From CAIOZA01 sp964464375 (lineage in GTDB: Bacteria > Bacteroidota > Ignavibacteria > Kapaibacteriales > UBA2268), in contig CAYXFU010000060.1 of assembly GCA_964464375.1 (NCBI GenBank), positions 1 through 15,042 of the forward strand: a DNA stretch of 15,042 bases. The letters run 5' to 3'. A program made the translations under genes and the position numbers. This document shows, in pieces, positions 1-7,047 of this stretch. The notes under the pieces were generated by a model. That model saw only the letters and a list, made by a program, of their open reading frames with translations. It did no database searches and was not told the DNA's origin. Numbering within the stretch: position 1 is the stretch's first letter; each line of letters starts with the position of its first letter.

Positions 1-12
1 CTTTCCCAAGTC

Positions 13-55
13 ACCAAATGCAATTTGCGAAATGAAAGAGAATTTATCAAAGAAA
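13..55 (-). repeat. 43-bp dispersed intergenic repeat, copy 1 (inverted)
   Basis: Read on the minus strand, this segment aligns without gaps over 43 bases to segments at 1967-2009 and 3371-3413, with about 33-34 of 43 identities to each. Shared blocks are TTTCTTT at one end and GCATTTGG at the other. It lies downstream of the T9SS cargo gene. The rest of 1-164 shows no convincing gene: the only open frame (25-213) runs into the 3' end of that gene on the opposite strand and crosses this repeat. Confidence 0.7.
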
Positions 56-103
56 AGCTTTTTAAAGGAAATATAAATAGAATAAATGTTATTTGTAATG
101 TAG

Positions 104-122
104 GGATTCATTGCATGAATCC
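104..122. repeat. 7-bp stem hairpin near the 3' end of the T9SS cargo gene
   Basis: Perfect inverted repeat GGATTCA / TGAATCC with the 5-nt loop ttgca, 42 nt beyond the stop codon of the minus-strand gene. Neither side has a T-tract, so a classical intrinsic terminator is not supported. It may instead be one more of the short hairpins that fill the spacers in this part of the window, or an mRNA 3'-end stabiliser. Confidence 0.5.
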
Positions 123-164
123 TGTATTGTTGCGGACACATGCAATGTACCCTTACAAATACAA

Positions 165-1871
165 TCAAAACTTCGAGAATTTGGCTATTTTATCGCGAAC
201 TCTCATGAAATAAATACCCACAGGTAATTTACTCAAATCAATCTCATTTTTGAATTCTGCGTCATACACTTTGAAGCCTTCGGGAGAATAGATCCTTACC
301 AGTTGACCGGAGTAATCCCCGGATATATGGAGAATATCTGTCACAGGATTGGGGAAAATACTGACGAAATTCAAATCAGTATCTTCATCAACTCTTGAAG
401 GTTTGGTCATATCCAACTCAAGTTCGATGTAGGGCATATTATACATTGAGTCAGCGTCCGATCCATAGAAACCAATTCCTCCGATGAGGTTAGTTTCGTC
501 CAAAGCCTGTAACCTTAGAAAGTAATCTGAGTTATTTGTACCGTTTCCACCTAGCTTTTTGAATCGCTCAATAAAATCCTTAGTTATATCCCATCTCCAT
601 TTCCCGTCAGCTGTTGTATCCAGATCTGCCGGAATATCATGCCCCAATTCTCCTATTGGTGTTTTTACCGGATTATAACCCGACCAATTGGTTTCAACTG
701 TTTGATTATTCCCAAAGTAATCATACCAGTTAGTATTCGGTATTAACTTATCAACAGTCCAGACATCGGCTTTCTGTGATGGCTCGGAAATATATTTAGG
801 CGTTAGGCAGAGAGTTGCTTTTGTAATCTTCTCAATCGGTAGCAGATCGATTGGATTGTCAGACAGAAAGAAGCCGAGATTCAGGCGATGAACTTCGTCA
901 TTGTTATAACCAAGATATTCAGTTCTATCTTGCTGTTTTATTTCAGTATTCGTAACGTCCTGCGAAAACTCGGCGTATATTCTGTATGGCTCAGGGTTGT
1001 TTGTGGCGATAACATTTCCGTTATAACTTTTCTGAGTTAAGGAATAAACCTTAAGATTAATGTACATCCAGGAATAATCACTCTCCCGATACATCGGTTC
1101 AGATGTTTTGATGATAATTGATTTATTGTCACGCGTTTGCCAGATATTAGATATTTTTAAATCGGTAGTATCGATCATTTTTCTGATCGTTCCGGTCAGA
1201 TGAGCCATCACTCTGGCTGAATCAACAGGAAACGGAAATGAAAAGAAAAAGAAATTTCTGTAAGCTGATTGAGCCTTTGATTGATTTTGTTCCAATGGAA
1301 AATCTGATTTAGTTACGGTGATAGCCAGAGAATTATCTCCTCTTTTGGTTCCCTGCACCTGTTTCCCTGTGGTGAGATCCGAGAAGAAACCCGATACTGC
1401 AAATCTGTAAGTACCCGGATATTGTGGTGCAACCAGCTTCCAGTAGAAAACCGAATCGTCATTATTCTGAATTTTGAAGAAATTGAATTGATTATAGTTA
1501 GAGTTAGTAAGTATTTCCCAACCATATTCCTGAGGAGTACGGGAAGCATATTCTGAGTATCTGTCAGTCATCAGTGCTATTCCGGGTCTCCAGTTTTTGG
1601 AAAAGCCTGAAATAGTTGTGGTAAACGTAATCGTATCACCACCTTTAATCGTAGATTTATCTGATTTCAATTTCATGCCCAAACCGGGAGGATTTAGTGT
1701 GCCCATGTGGCATCGCATGCACATCCGCGTACATCCGCCAGCTTCGGAATAATTTCCATCTTTATATGATGATTTTGCAAAAATGATTATCACTGATATA
1801 AACATCAGAAATAGAACTGGTGCAGGTTTTATTCTCATTGTATTTTTCGATCTGTTATTTTTATTTTTCAT
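165..1871 (-). CDS. Secreted T9SS-sorted protein with one CxxCH heme motif
   Basis: The 568-residue product is predicted to be exported by Sec and then cross the outer membrane by type IX secretion. A hydrophobic signal segment spans residues about 18-33; an internal Met at residue 12 would give a more usual signal-peptide length. Just after it, residues 47-55 read CTRMCMRCH, containing a c-type heme attachment motif (C51-x-x-C54-H55). A Gly/Pro-rich stretch and a beta-rich region follow, resembling the Reelin-like or choice-of-anchor domains that in Bacteroidetes relatives start with a CxxCH. The middle (about 300-490) is beta-rich and resembles DNRLRE-type repeat-surface domains, at low certainty. 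Residues about 503-568 are a typical Por/T9SS C-terminal sorting domain (FPNP, then GIYFMRV). The true ligand of the CxxCH and the substrate are unknown. The gene is transcribed away from the rest of the window and bracketed by inverted copies of a 43-bp repeat. No Shine-Dalgarno sequence is visible. Confidence 0.85.
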   Translation of the reverse strand: MKNKNNRSKNTMRIKPAPVLFLMFISVIIIFAKSSYKDGNYSEAGGCTRMCMRCHMGTLNPPGLGMKLKSDKSTIKGGDTITFTTTISGFSKNWRPGIALMTDRYSEYASRTPQEYGWEILTNSNYNQFNFFKIQNNDDSVFYWKLVAPQYPGTYRFAVSGFFSDLTTGKQVQGTKRGDNSLAITVTKSDFPLEQNQSKAQSAYRNFFFFSFPFPVDSARVMAHLTGTIRKMIDTTDLKISNIWQTRDNKSIIIKTSEPMYRESDYSWMYINLKVYSLTQKSYNGNVIATNNPEPYRIYAEFSQDVTNTEIKQQDRTEYLGYNNDEVHRLNLGFFLSDNPIDLLPIEKITKATLCLTPKYISEPSQKADVWTVDKLIPNTNWYDYFGNNQTVETNWSGYNPVKTPIGELGHDIPADLDTTADGKWRWDITKDFIERFKKLGGNGTNNSDYFLRLQALDETNLIGGIGFYGSDADSMYNMPYIELELDMTKPSRVDEDTDLNFVSIFPNPVTDILHISGDYSGQLVRIYSPEGFKVYDAEFKNEIDLSKLPVGIYFMRVRDKIAKFSKF

Positions 1872-1966
1872 TTGATTTGAATTGATAATTTAGCTATTAA
1901 TAATAATATTTAACAATTTTAATATGAAACTTTTATATAAATTATTTCAATTTCCTTTTAAAACCG

Positions 1967-2009
1967 TTTCTTTGATATATCATCCCCTATTTTGCAAATG
2001 GCATTTGGC
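1967..2009 (+). repeat. 43-bp dispersed intergenic repeat, copy 2
   Basis: Ungapped match to 3371-3413 (about 36 of 43 identical) and to the reverse complement of 13-55 (about 33 of 43). Like copy 3 it is preceded by a TTTTAAA-ACCG-type sequence, so the conserved unit may begin a few bases earlier. It overlaps a perfect 14-bp palindrome TTTGGCATGCCAAA at 2004-2017. It lies between the divergent T9SS cargo and dioxygenase genes. Confidence 0.75.
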
Positions 2010-2026
2010 ATGCCAAAGCACCAAAA

Positions 2027-2169
2027 TATCGCGTAGCGATTACAGATTGGTAGCACAATGCCCACCCGAGAGAATTTATCGCGTAGCGATTAAATATTTA
2101 ACATCTACGATGTAAAGAACATTACTAAATCGGATTTCTACCAACATCAAATCCCTTACGGGATAGAAA
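2027..2169. repeat. Cluster of short hairpins with 5-bp stems
   Basis: The 558-bp spacer 1872-2429 holds no convincing gene but many palindromes. Here an identical 16-mer TATCGCGTAGCGATTA occurs at 2027-2042 and 2077-2092, exactly 50 bp apart; each forms stem ATCGC / GCGAT around loop gta. Next are ACATC-tac-GATGT (2101-2113) and ATCCC-ttac-GGGAT (2151-2164). The latter is nested inside TTTCTA / TAGAAA arms (2135-2140 and 2164-2169). Stems differ in sequence but share the same 5-bp arm, 3-4 nt loop design. This resembles REP-type intergenic palindromes. The short open frame across this region (1924-2115) is built from these repeats and is not a credible gene. Confidence 0.75.
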
Positions 2170-2180
2170 ATCAAAAATCA

Positions 2181-2274
2181 GAAACCCCCTTAATCCCCCT
2201 TGGAACAAGGGGGAGACAAAACCACCATTGTTGCTCCTGTGATGCCCCCTTTTTCGAAGGGGGTTGGGGGTTTC
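2181..2274. repeat. C5/G5-rich inverted-repeat element (MITE-like)
   Basis: The element starts GAAACCCCCTTAATCCCCC and ends with the imperfect reverse complement GGGGGTTGGGGGTTTC, so the 94-bp unit is an inverted repeat. Each half carries its own hairpin with the same arms: CCCCCTT / AAGGGGG at 2195-2213 (loop ggaac) and at 2245-2263 (loop tttcg). The G+C-rich arms stand out from the AT-rich surroundings. Similar AACCCCC/GGGGGTT elements are common in bacterial intergenic DNA; I assign no transposase or family name. Confidence 0.75.
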
Positions 2275-2298
2275 AAGCCCTATTCTAATTCTGACATC

Positions 2299-2319
2299 TC
2301 CACGGGTTTCACCCGTGGA
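2299..2319. repeat. 9-bp stem hairpin upstream of the dioxygenase gene
   Basis: Perfect inverted repeat TCCACGGGT / ACCCGTGGA with the 3-nt loop ttc, 110 nt upstream of the dioxygenase start. It is the most stable-looking of the short-loop hairpins in this spacer. No T-tract follows on either strand, so it is more likely a repeat of the same hairpin class than a terminator. An operator role cannot be excluded. Confidence 0.7.
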
Positions 2320-2429
2320 TATTCAGATTCAGCATCTTCGTAGCTAATATATTTATTCTTCATTTTAAAATTGACTTCAACCAATGTCGTTTTACTAATA
2401 AAAGATTTTTTAATAGATAATAATTTCGA

Positions 2430-3326
2430 ATGAAAAGAATAGAATTTATAAAGAGTGTCGCACTTCTTCCACTAATTGGAGGTCTATCCAAATTGAATGC
2501 TATGAATAGTTTGTTATCCGAAAAAGACAGCTCCGATCCCATGCCTGTGCTGTTCGTTGGTCACGGAAGTCCGACAAATGCAATAGAAGACAATGAATTT
2601 TCCAGATCCTGGGCAGATATAGCTAAAAAATTACCTTTACCTAAAGCTATACTCTGCGTTTCGGCACACTGGGAGACTCGCGGTACTCTGGTAACAGCAA
2701 TGGATAAACCAAAGACTATTCATGACTTTGGCGGATTCCAGCAGGAACTCTATGATGTTCAGTATCCAGCACCGGGAAGTCCATGGCTTGCAGGTGAAAC
2801 ACGCAAAGCAATTTCCACAGTTCCGGTAGGTTCTGACCTGTCTTGGGGACTGGACCACGGCTGCTGGAGTGTTCTATGCAGAATGTATCCTAATGCCGAT
2901 GTACCCATAATTCAACTTAGTTTGGATAGCTCCAAAAGCCCTAAATACCACTACGATATTGCAAAAGAGCTTTCAGCTTTACGTAGCAAAGGAGTGATGA
3001 TAGTTTCAAGCGGCAATATGGTTCATAATCTGGGAGTGATGAAGGTAAAAAGCTGGAACAATATAAACGAGGAATTTGGCTTCGATTGGGCTTATGAAGC
3101 TAATTCATTATTCAAGAAATACATCGATGAGCATGATCATAAGAAGTTGATTAACTATCATACTCTCGGAACAGCAGTACAGAAGGCAATACCCACAAAT
3201 GAACACTATCTTCCTTTGCTCTATTCACTTGCACAGCAAAGTGATAAGGACGAAATCACCTATTTCAACGATAAAGCTGTTGCAGGCTCATTGACTATGA
3301 CAAGTTTGATAATAGATGTAAAATGA
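2430..3326 (+). CDS. LigB-superfamily extradiol dioxygenase (YgiD/DODA family), exported-like
   Basis: The 298-residue product belongs to the class III extradiol ring-cleavage dioxygenases; the E. coli family member YgiD is a metal-dependent DOPA 4,5-dioxygenase. Family signatures are clear: GHGSPTNA (44-51), SAHW (78-81), HDFGGF (98-103), LDHGCW (141-146), SGNMVHN (194-200) and NEHYLPL (257-263). His45, His80 and His259 fit the expected metal-ligand spacing of YgiD, and His143 and His199 sit in the other conserved blocks. Unlike YgiD (about 262 residues) it has an extra leader of about 37 residues, starting MKRIEFIK and followed by a hydrophobic stretch. This resembles a Tat signal but with Ile where the second Arg would be. 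A start at Met38 would give the usual cytoplasmic length. No Shine-Dalgarno is seen for either start. The gene stands alone between repeat-rich spacers and is flanked by direct copies of a 43-bp repeat. The natural substrate is unknown. Confidence 0.9.
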   Translation: MKRIEFIKSVALLPLIGGLSKLNAMNSLLSEKDSSDPMPVLFVGHGSPTNAIEDNEFSRSWADIAKKLPLPKAILCVSAHWETRGTLVTAMDKPKTIHDFGGFQQELYDVQYPAPGSPWLAGETRKAISTVPVGSDLSWGLDHGCWSVLCRMYPNADVPIIQLSLDSSKSPKYHYDIAKELSALRSKGVMIVSSGNMVHNLGVMKVKSWNNINEEFGFDWAYEANSLFKKYIDEHDHKKLINYHTLGTAVQKAIPTNEHYLPLLYSLAQQSDKDEITYFNDKAVAGSLTMTSLIIDVK

Positions 3327-3340
3327 AAATGAAACAATCC

Positions 3341-3364
3341 TAAAAGCATTTTTATTTTTTTTTT
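3341..3364 (+). terminator. Possible weak intrinsic terminator after the dioxygenase gene
   Basis: A 5-bp AT-only stem TAAAA / TTTTA with loop gcat (3341-3354) is followed by a run of T residues to 3364, 14 nt after the stop codon. The stem has no G:C pairs, so termination efficiency is doubtful. The long T-tract is the main evidence. Confidence 0.3.
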
Positions 3365-3370
3365 AAACCG

Positions 3371-3413
3371 TTTCTTTAATAACTCATCCCCTATTTCGCA
3401 TATTGCATTTGGT
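3371..3413 (+). repeat. 43-bp dispersed intergenic repeat, copy 3
   Basis: Ungapped match to 1967-2009 (about 36 of 43) and to the reverse complement of 13-55 (about 34 of 43). It begins after TTTTAAACCG and ends GCATTTGGT. With copy 2 it brackets the dioxygenase gene in direct orientation. It opens a 646-bp spacer (3327-3972) that contains repeats but no credible gene. Confidence 0.75.
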
Positions 3414-3460
3414 GTCATAGATGATATGGTTTCTAGCATGAAAACTTTATTTGTCCGGTT

Positions 3461-3580
3461 AACCTTAGTAACGAGCAGATATCCACCAGACAATTAACCT
3501 TATTACCTTATTCAAATAAAACATAGAACAAATAAGCTAATAAGGTCATGAATCAATGGGGAAACTTTGTTACTAAGGTT
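3461..3580. repeat. Nested inverted-repeat element of 120 bp
   Basis: Outer arms AACCTTAGTAAC (3461-3472) and GTTACTAAGGTT (3569-3580) are perfect 12-bp reverse complements. Inside them a second pair, ACCTTATTA (3497-3505) and TAATAAGGT (3538-3546), is also perfect. The inner arms are variants of the outer ones (TTAACCTTAGTAAC versus TTAACCTTATTACC), as if one end had been duplicated. No open frame of note lies inside. The layout would suit a small non-autonomous element, but no target-site duplication was established. Confidence 0.6.
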
Positions 3581-3600
3581 TAAGAAATAAATGCAAATTA

Positions 3601-3615
3601 GGTTTTTAAAAAACC
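3601..3615. repeat. Short AT hairpin GGTTTT-taa-AAAACC
   Basis: A 6-bp stem with a 3-nt loop, sharing the short-arm, 3-nt-loop design of the hairpins in the 1872-2429 spacer. Low complexity makes a chance origin possible. Confidence 0.35.
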
Positions 3616-3709
3616 AAAAACATGATGCAAATGATGAAATTCTTGCAATATATATTCAGCTACATAGTAGCGTACTGTTTGTATAAAATGAATATAAAAA
3701 TGAACAATA

Positions 3710-3722
3710 GCTCCATCGGAGC
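3710..3722. repeat. 5-bp stem hairpin GCTCC-atc-GGAGC
   Basis: A perfect 5-bp stem with a 3-nt loop, G+C-rich in AT-rich surroundings. It is the same stem-loop design as the ATCGC-gta-GCGAT and ATCCC-ttac-GGGAT hairpins about 1.6 kb upstream, but with a different stem sequence, so it is probably another member of that class. Confidence 0.55.
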
Positions 3723-3767
3723 GACCCGAAAAAACTAAAAGCACGATGCAATTAATGCAATTTGCTT

Positions 3768-3872
3768 TTCTCTGTGGCTCTCTCTGAGATATTTTAGAAA
3801 TTACACAGAGTTGCACTGAGAAATACAAGAGATACACAGAGAATACAAAAACTCTTTGGCTCTCTGTGTAAA
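3768..3872. repeat. CTCTGTG/CACAGAG interspersed repeat element
   Basis: Within about 105 bp the motif occurs four times in alternating orientation: CTCTGTGGCTCTCTCTGAG near 3770, TTACACAGAG at 3801-3810, ACACAGAGAA near 3834-3843, and CTCTGTGTAA at 3862-3871. The second and fourth are perfect 10-bp reverse complements, so the unit can fold into a hairpin. Repeats of this ACACAGAG type are familiar in intergenic DNA of Bacteroidetes-related genomes. It lies just upstream of the large outer-membrane fusion gene. The minus-strand open frame here (3598-3837) is not credible as a gene. Confidence 0.6.
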
Positions 3873-3972
3873 TGTATTTCTTTGGGAACTAAATTCAAAT
3901 TTCTTATTCCCCATCAAACTTTTATACGCAGAAATCGTCTAATTAGAACATTTTACTTGAATTATTTTGATT

Positions 3973-6900
3973 ATGACTATGCGAAAAGTACTGATTCCGG
4001 CATTATTACTATTATTGACATTAAATGCATACTCTCAGTTCGGCAAGAATAAAGTTCAATACAGAACTTACGATTGGAAGTTTATAGAGTCGAAACATTT
4101 CGACATCTATTATTACGATTCGGCTAAAACTCTTGCTGATTTCACGGCAATTGAGGCAGAAGCAGCACTATTGTCAATCCAAAAAACTCTGAACCATAGA
4201 ATAGATAAACGTGTTCCGATAATCCTCTATAATTCTAAGAATGAATTCCAGCAGACAAATGTCATCAACAGTTATCTCCCGGAAGGTATCGGCGGAGTTA
4301 CAGAATTATACAAGAACCGTGTGGTACTGCCTTTCCTTGGCAGCATGGCTCAATTTAAACATGTTATCCATCATGAGCTTGTTCACGCTGTTCTGAATGA
4401 TATGTTCTATGGAGGAACGATCCAGAGTGCACTAAGTAAGGGTAATCTGGCAGAAATTCCAATCTGGATGAACGAAGGATTAGCAGAATACGAAAGTATC
4501 GGCGGACTTGATGCGCAAACCGATATGTTCATGCGCGACTTGGCTTTGAGCGAAAGCATAATGGAATTGCAATATATCGATGGTTACTCAGCATACCGTG
4601 TGGGGCAGGCATTTTATTGGTATATCTCTGAAAAATACGGCGAACAAAGAGTTGGAGAATTAGTTAATCGTTTGAGGATATCGAATAATGTTAACAGTGC
4701 CTTCAAAGGAACTTTCAATATGAGCTTGGAGGATGTTTCGGAGGATTTCAAAAAATGGCTGAAAAAATATTATCTACCCGATATTGGCAAATATAAAGAT
4801 CCGGATGAATTTGCGATCCGATTAACCAATGCCAAGAAAGAACAAAGCTACTACAACTCCTCCCCTGCTATTTCTCCGAATGGTAAGAAACTAGCTTTCA
4901 TTTCTGCACGCGACCGTTCTTTTGGTATCTATGTTATGGATATGGATAACAAGAAAAATGTAAGTAAGATTATTGGAAGCCTTAGAAGTCAGGATTTTGA
5001 AGAATTGAATATTCTGTCTCCTGGTATTTCCTGGGATCCATCCGGCAAGCTACTGGCGATATCAGCAAAAGCCGGAGGAGAAGACGCGATATTTTTATAT
5101 AACCTAAAAGAAGATGACTACGATAAAATTACTTTAGGATTAAGCTCAATAACTTCAGTAACCTGGTCTCCTGATAGTACTAAACTAGCTTTTATTGGAA
5201 CAGGAGCTCATGGAAGTGACCTTTTCTTATATGATTTGAGGACTAAACGTGCTAAAAATTTAACCAGCGATTTCTTCAGCGACAATGTACCTGTATGGTC
5301 ATGGGATTCTAAACTAATTTACTTTATTTCAGATCGTGGGAATTTTACTGATAAAGCTTCGGTCCCGAAGAACCTGAAATTATGGAACTATCCTGTTAAT
5401 CAAACAGATATTTATTCTTATGATTTAGCATCATCGAAGATAAACAGAATCACAAATGATCCTGAGTTTACAAAAACATCAATGGTACTTTCTCCCGATA
5501 GTAAAAAGATGTTATATGTGTCCGACAAAAGTGGTATTTTGAACATTTATCAGCTTGATCTTGCTAGTGGTAATGTGAAGGTTAAAACTAATTCTCTCAC
5601 ATCCATTGCACAGATGTCCATCACTCCTGATGGCAAAGACCTGATGTTTGCGACCATGATTGATGGTGGTTCGGATATATATCATATTAAAGATCCATTC
5701 GAAAAAAACCTGGAGACTGATACAATACCAACAACCAGATTCAGAGAATCCGTTTTGGCTAAAACTAAAATGAATGATCAATTGAAAAGTGCTTATGATA
5801 ATCCACCAAAAAAGGATTCACTCATTGGTTATGGCAATTTCGACATTGAATTTTCCAGACAAAAAGTTGCTAAACCTAACCCAGACGTAATTAAGAATGA
5901 ACTTGGCAATTCGGGTAATGTTAACAGTAAAGATTCCACATTTGTTGAACGTGATTACAAAGTTAATTTTTCTACAGATTTAGTAATGAGCAATCCGACT
6001 TATGATCCGTTCTACAAACTTCAAACAGCAATACAGATGATGTTCAGTGATGTATTGAGCAATCATCAGATATATGTAGCTGCTAATTTCTGGATAGACC
6101 TTAAGAACAGTAATATAATGGCATCATACTCATATCTGGCTGATATTATTGATTATAGTGTTTCTGTATCCCATAATGCCCTTTTGATCCAAAGTAACAT
6201 GGGAGATTTACAACGGTTCAGAAATTGGGGACTTGGTGTAAAAGCATCATATCCATTCGATATGTTCAGAAGGCTTGAATGGGGTATGAACTGGAGTAAT
6301 TTGTCAAAAGAATATGTTACACAAGCTTCAATGCCTACTGAAAATAGAATGCTATTCATACCGGATGTAAGATATGTTTATGACGATGTATTTTGGGGTT
6401 ATACTTCACCGATTAAAGGAACTCGATATTTTATTGACCTTAAGGGATCCCCAAAGCTAACCTCAAATGGACTTTCTTTCGCAATTTTTGATGCAGATAT
6501 CAGGCATTATATTTCAGTAACTGATTACATTACAGTTGCATTCAGGGGGGCGGGTGGTATAAGTCTTGGACCCAATCCTCAGAATATGTTCATTGGTGGA
6601 ACTGAGAACTGGTTAAACATGGAATGGACAAATAATATTCCCTTCAGAAATCCCGAAGATTTTCTGTTTGAAAAAATAAAAATGCCTATGAGAGGATTTC
6701 CGATTAATGCCAGAGGAGGAACACAGTATTTCATTTCAAATACTGAAATTCGTTTCCCATTGATTCAAGCTCTCGTTGCAGGACCATTACCACTTTTATT
6801 TCATAGCATCATGGGTTCTGTTTTCATGGATGTTGGAGGAGCTTGGTCAGGACCTCTGACCTCGTTTAAATCATCACAAAATGATGTTTATGGGAATTTG

Positions 6901-7047
6901 ATACCACAAGACTTATTAATGAGTTTAGGGCTGGGCATAAGGAGCTTTTTCCTAGGCTTACCACTAAAACTTGATATAGCTTGGAGAAATGAATTTCATA
7001 CCTGGTCGGAACCTTATTATATGTTTTCGATAGGATTCGATTTCTAA
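3973..7047 (+). CDS. Metalloprotease-like / TolB-propeller / outer-membrane barrel fusion protein
   Basis: The 1024-residue product begins with a Sec signal peptide (MRKVLIPALLLLLTLNAYSQ). Three parts follow. Residues about 30-275 form a peptidase-MA-like gluzincin domain with HELVH at about 134-138 and NEGLAEY at about 167-173, which supplies the likely third zinc ligand Glu. Residues about 295-575 carry six TolB/PD40-type blades (SPNG, DPSG, SPDS, SWDS, SPDS, TPDG turns). Residues about 660-1024 are a beta-rich BamA/TamA-like barrel region ending in Phe, as outer-membrane proteins do. The expected location is the outer membrane, with the protease and propeller in the periplasm or at the surface. 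The substrate and partner are unknown. A start at the ATG 3973 or 3979 is preferred to the upstream TTG at 3967, because it places the positive n-region directly before the hydrophobic core. No Shine-Dalgarno is visible. The gene appears monocistronic, between the repeat-rich spacer and rpmB. Confidence 0.85.
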   Translation: MTMRKVLIPALLLLLTLNAYSQFGKNKVQYRTYDWKFIESKHFDIYYYDSAKTLADFTAIEAEAALLSIQKTLNHRIDKRVPIILYNSKNEFQQTNVINSYLPEGIGGVTELYKNRVVLPFLGSMAQFKHVIHHELVHAVLNDMFYGGTIQSALSKGNLAEIPIWMNEGLAEYESIGGLDAQTDMFMRDLALSESIMELQYIDGYSAYRVGQAFYWYISEKYGEQRVGELVNRLRISNNVNSAFKGTFNMSLEDVSEDFKKWLKKYYLPDIGKYKDPDEFAIRLTNAKKEQSYYNSSPAISPNGKKLAFISARDRSFGIYVMDMDNKKNVSKIIGSLRSQDFEELNILSPGISWDPSGKLLAISAKAGGEDAIFLYNLKEDDYDKITLGLSSITSVTWSPDSTKLAFIGTGAHGSDLFLYDLRTKRAKNLTSDFFSDNVPVWSWDSKLIYFISDRGNFTDKASVPKNLKLWNYPVNQTDIYSYDLASSKINRITNDPEFTKTSMVLSPDSKKMLYVSDKSGILNIYQLDLASGNVKVKTNSLTSIAQMSITPDGKDLMFATMIDGGSDIYHIKDPFEKNLETDTIPTTRFRESVLAKTKMNDQLKSAYDNPPKKDSLIGYGNFDIEFSRQKVAKPNPDVIKNELGNSGNVNSKDSTFVERDYKVNFSTDLVMSNPTYDPFYKLQTAIQMMFSDVLSNHQIYVAANFWIDLKNSNIMASYSYLADIIDYSVSVSHNALLIQSNMGDLQRFRNWGLGVKASYPFDMFRRLEWGMNWSNLSKEYVTQASMPTENRMLFIPDVRYVYDDVFWGYTSPIKGTRYFIDLKGSPKLTSNGLSFAIFDADIRHYISVTDYITVAFRGAGGISLGPNPQNMFIGGTENWLNMEWTNNIPFRNPEDFLFEKIKMPMRGFPINARGGTQYFISNTEIRFPLIQALVAGPLPLLFHSIMGSVFMDVGGAWSGPLTSFKSSQNDVYGNLIPQDLLMSLGLGIRSFFLGLPLKLDIAWRNEFHTWSEPYYMFSIGFDF

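Noticed and set aside
25..213. 62-residue open frame on the plus strand at the left edge
   Set aside because: It crosses a dispersed repeat and overlaps the 3' end of the well-supported minus-strand gene; no recognisable domain or ribosome-binding site.
2027..2092. Possible CRISPR-like array (two identical 16-mers 50 bp apart)
   Set aside because: Only two copies, the unit is short, and the other hairpins nearby have different sequences; no cas genes in the window.
1924..2115. 63-residue open frame on the plus strand
   Set aside because: It is made largely of intergenic repeats and hairpins and shows no protein-like conservation pattern.
3260..3493. 77-residue open frame on the minus strand
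   Set aside because: Overlaps the 3' end of the dioxygenase gene and two repeats; its composition looks like repeat-derived sequence.
3598..3837. 79-residue open frame on the minus strand
   Set aside because: Lies over hairpins and the CTCTGTG repeat; no start context or domain.
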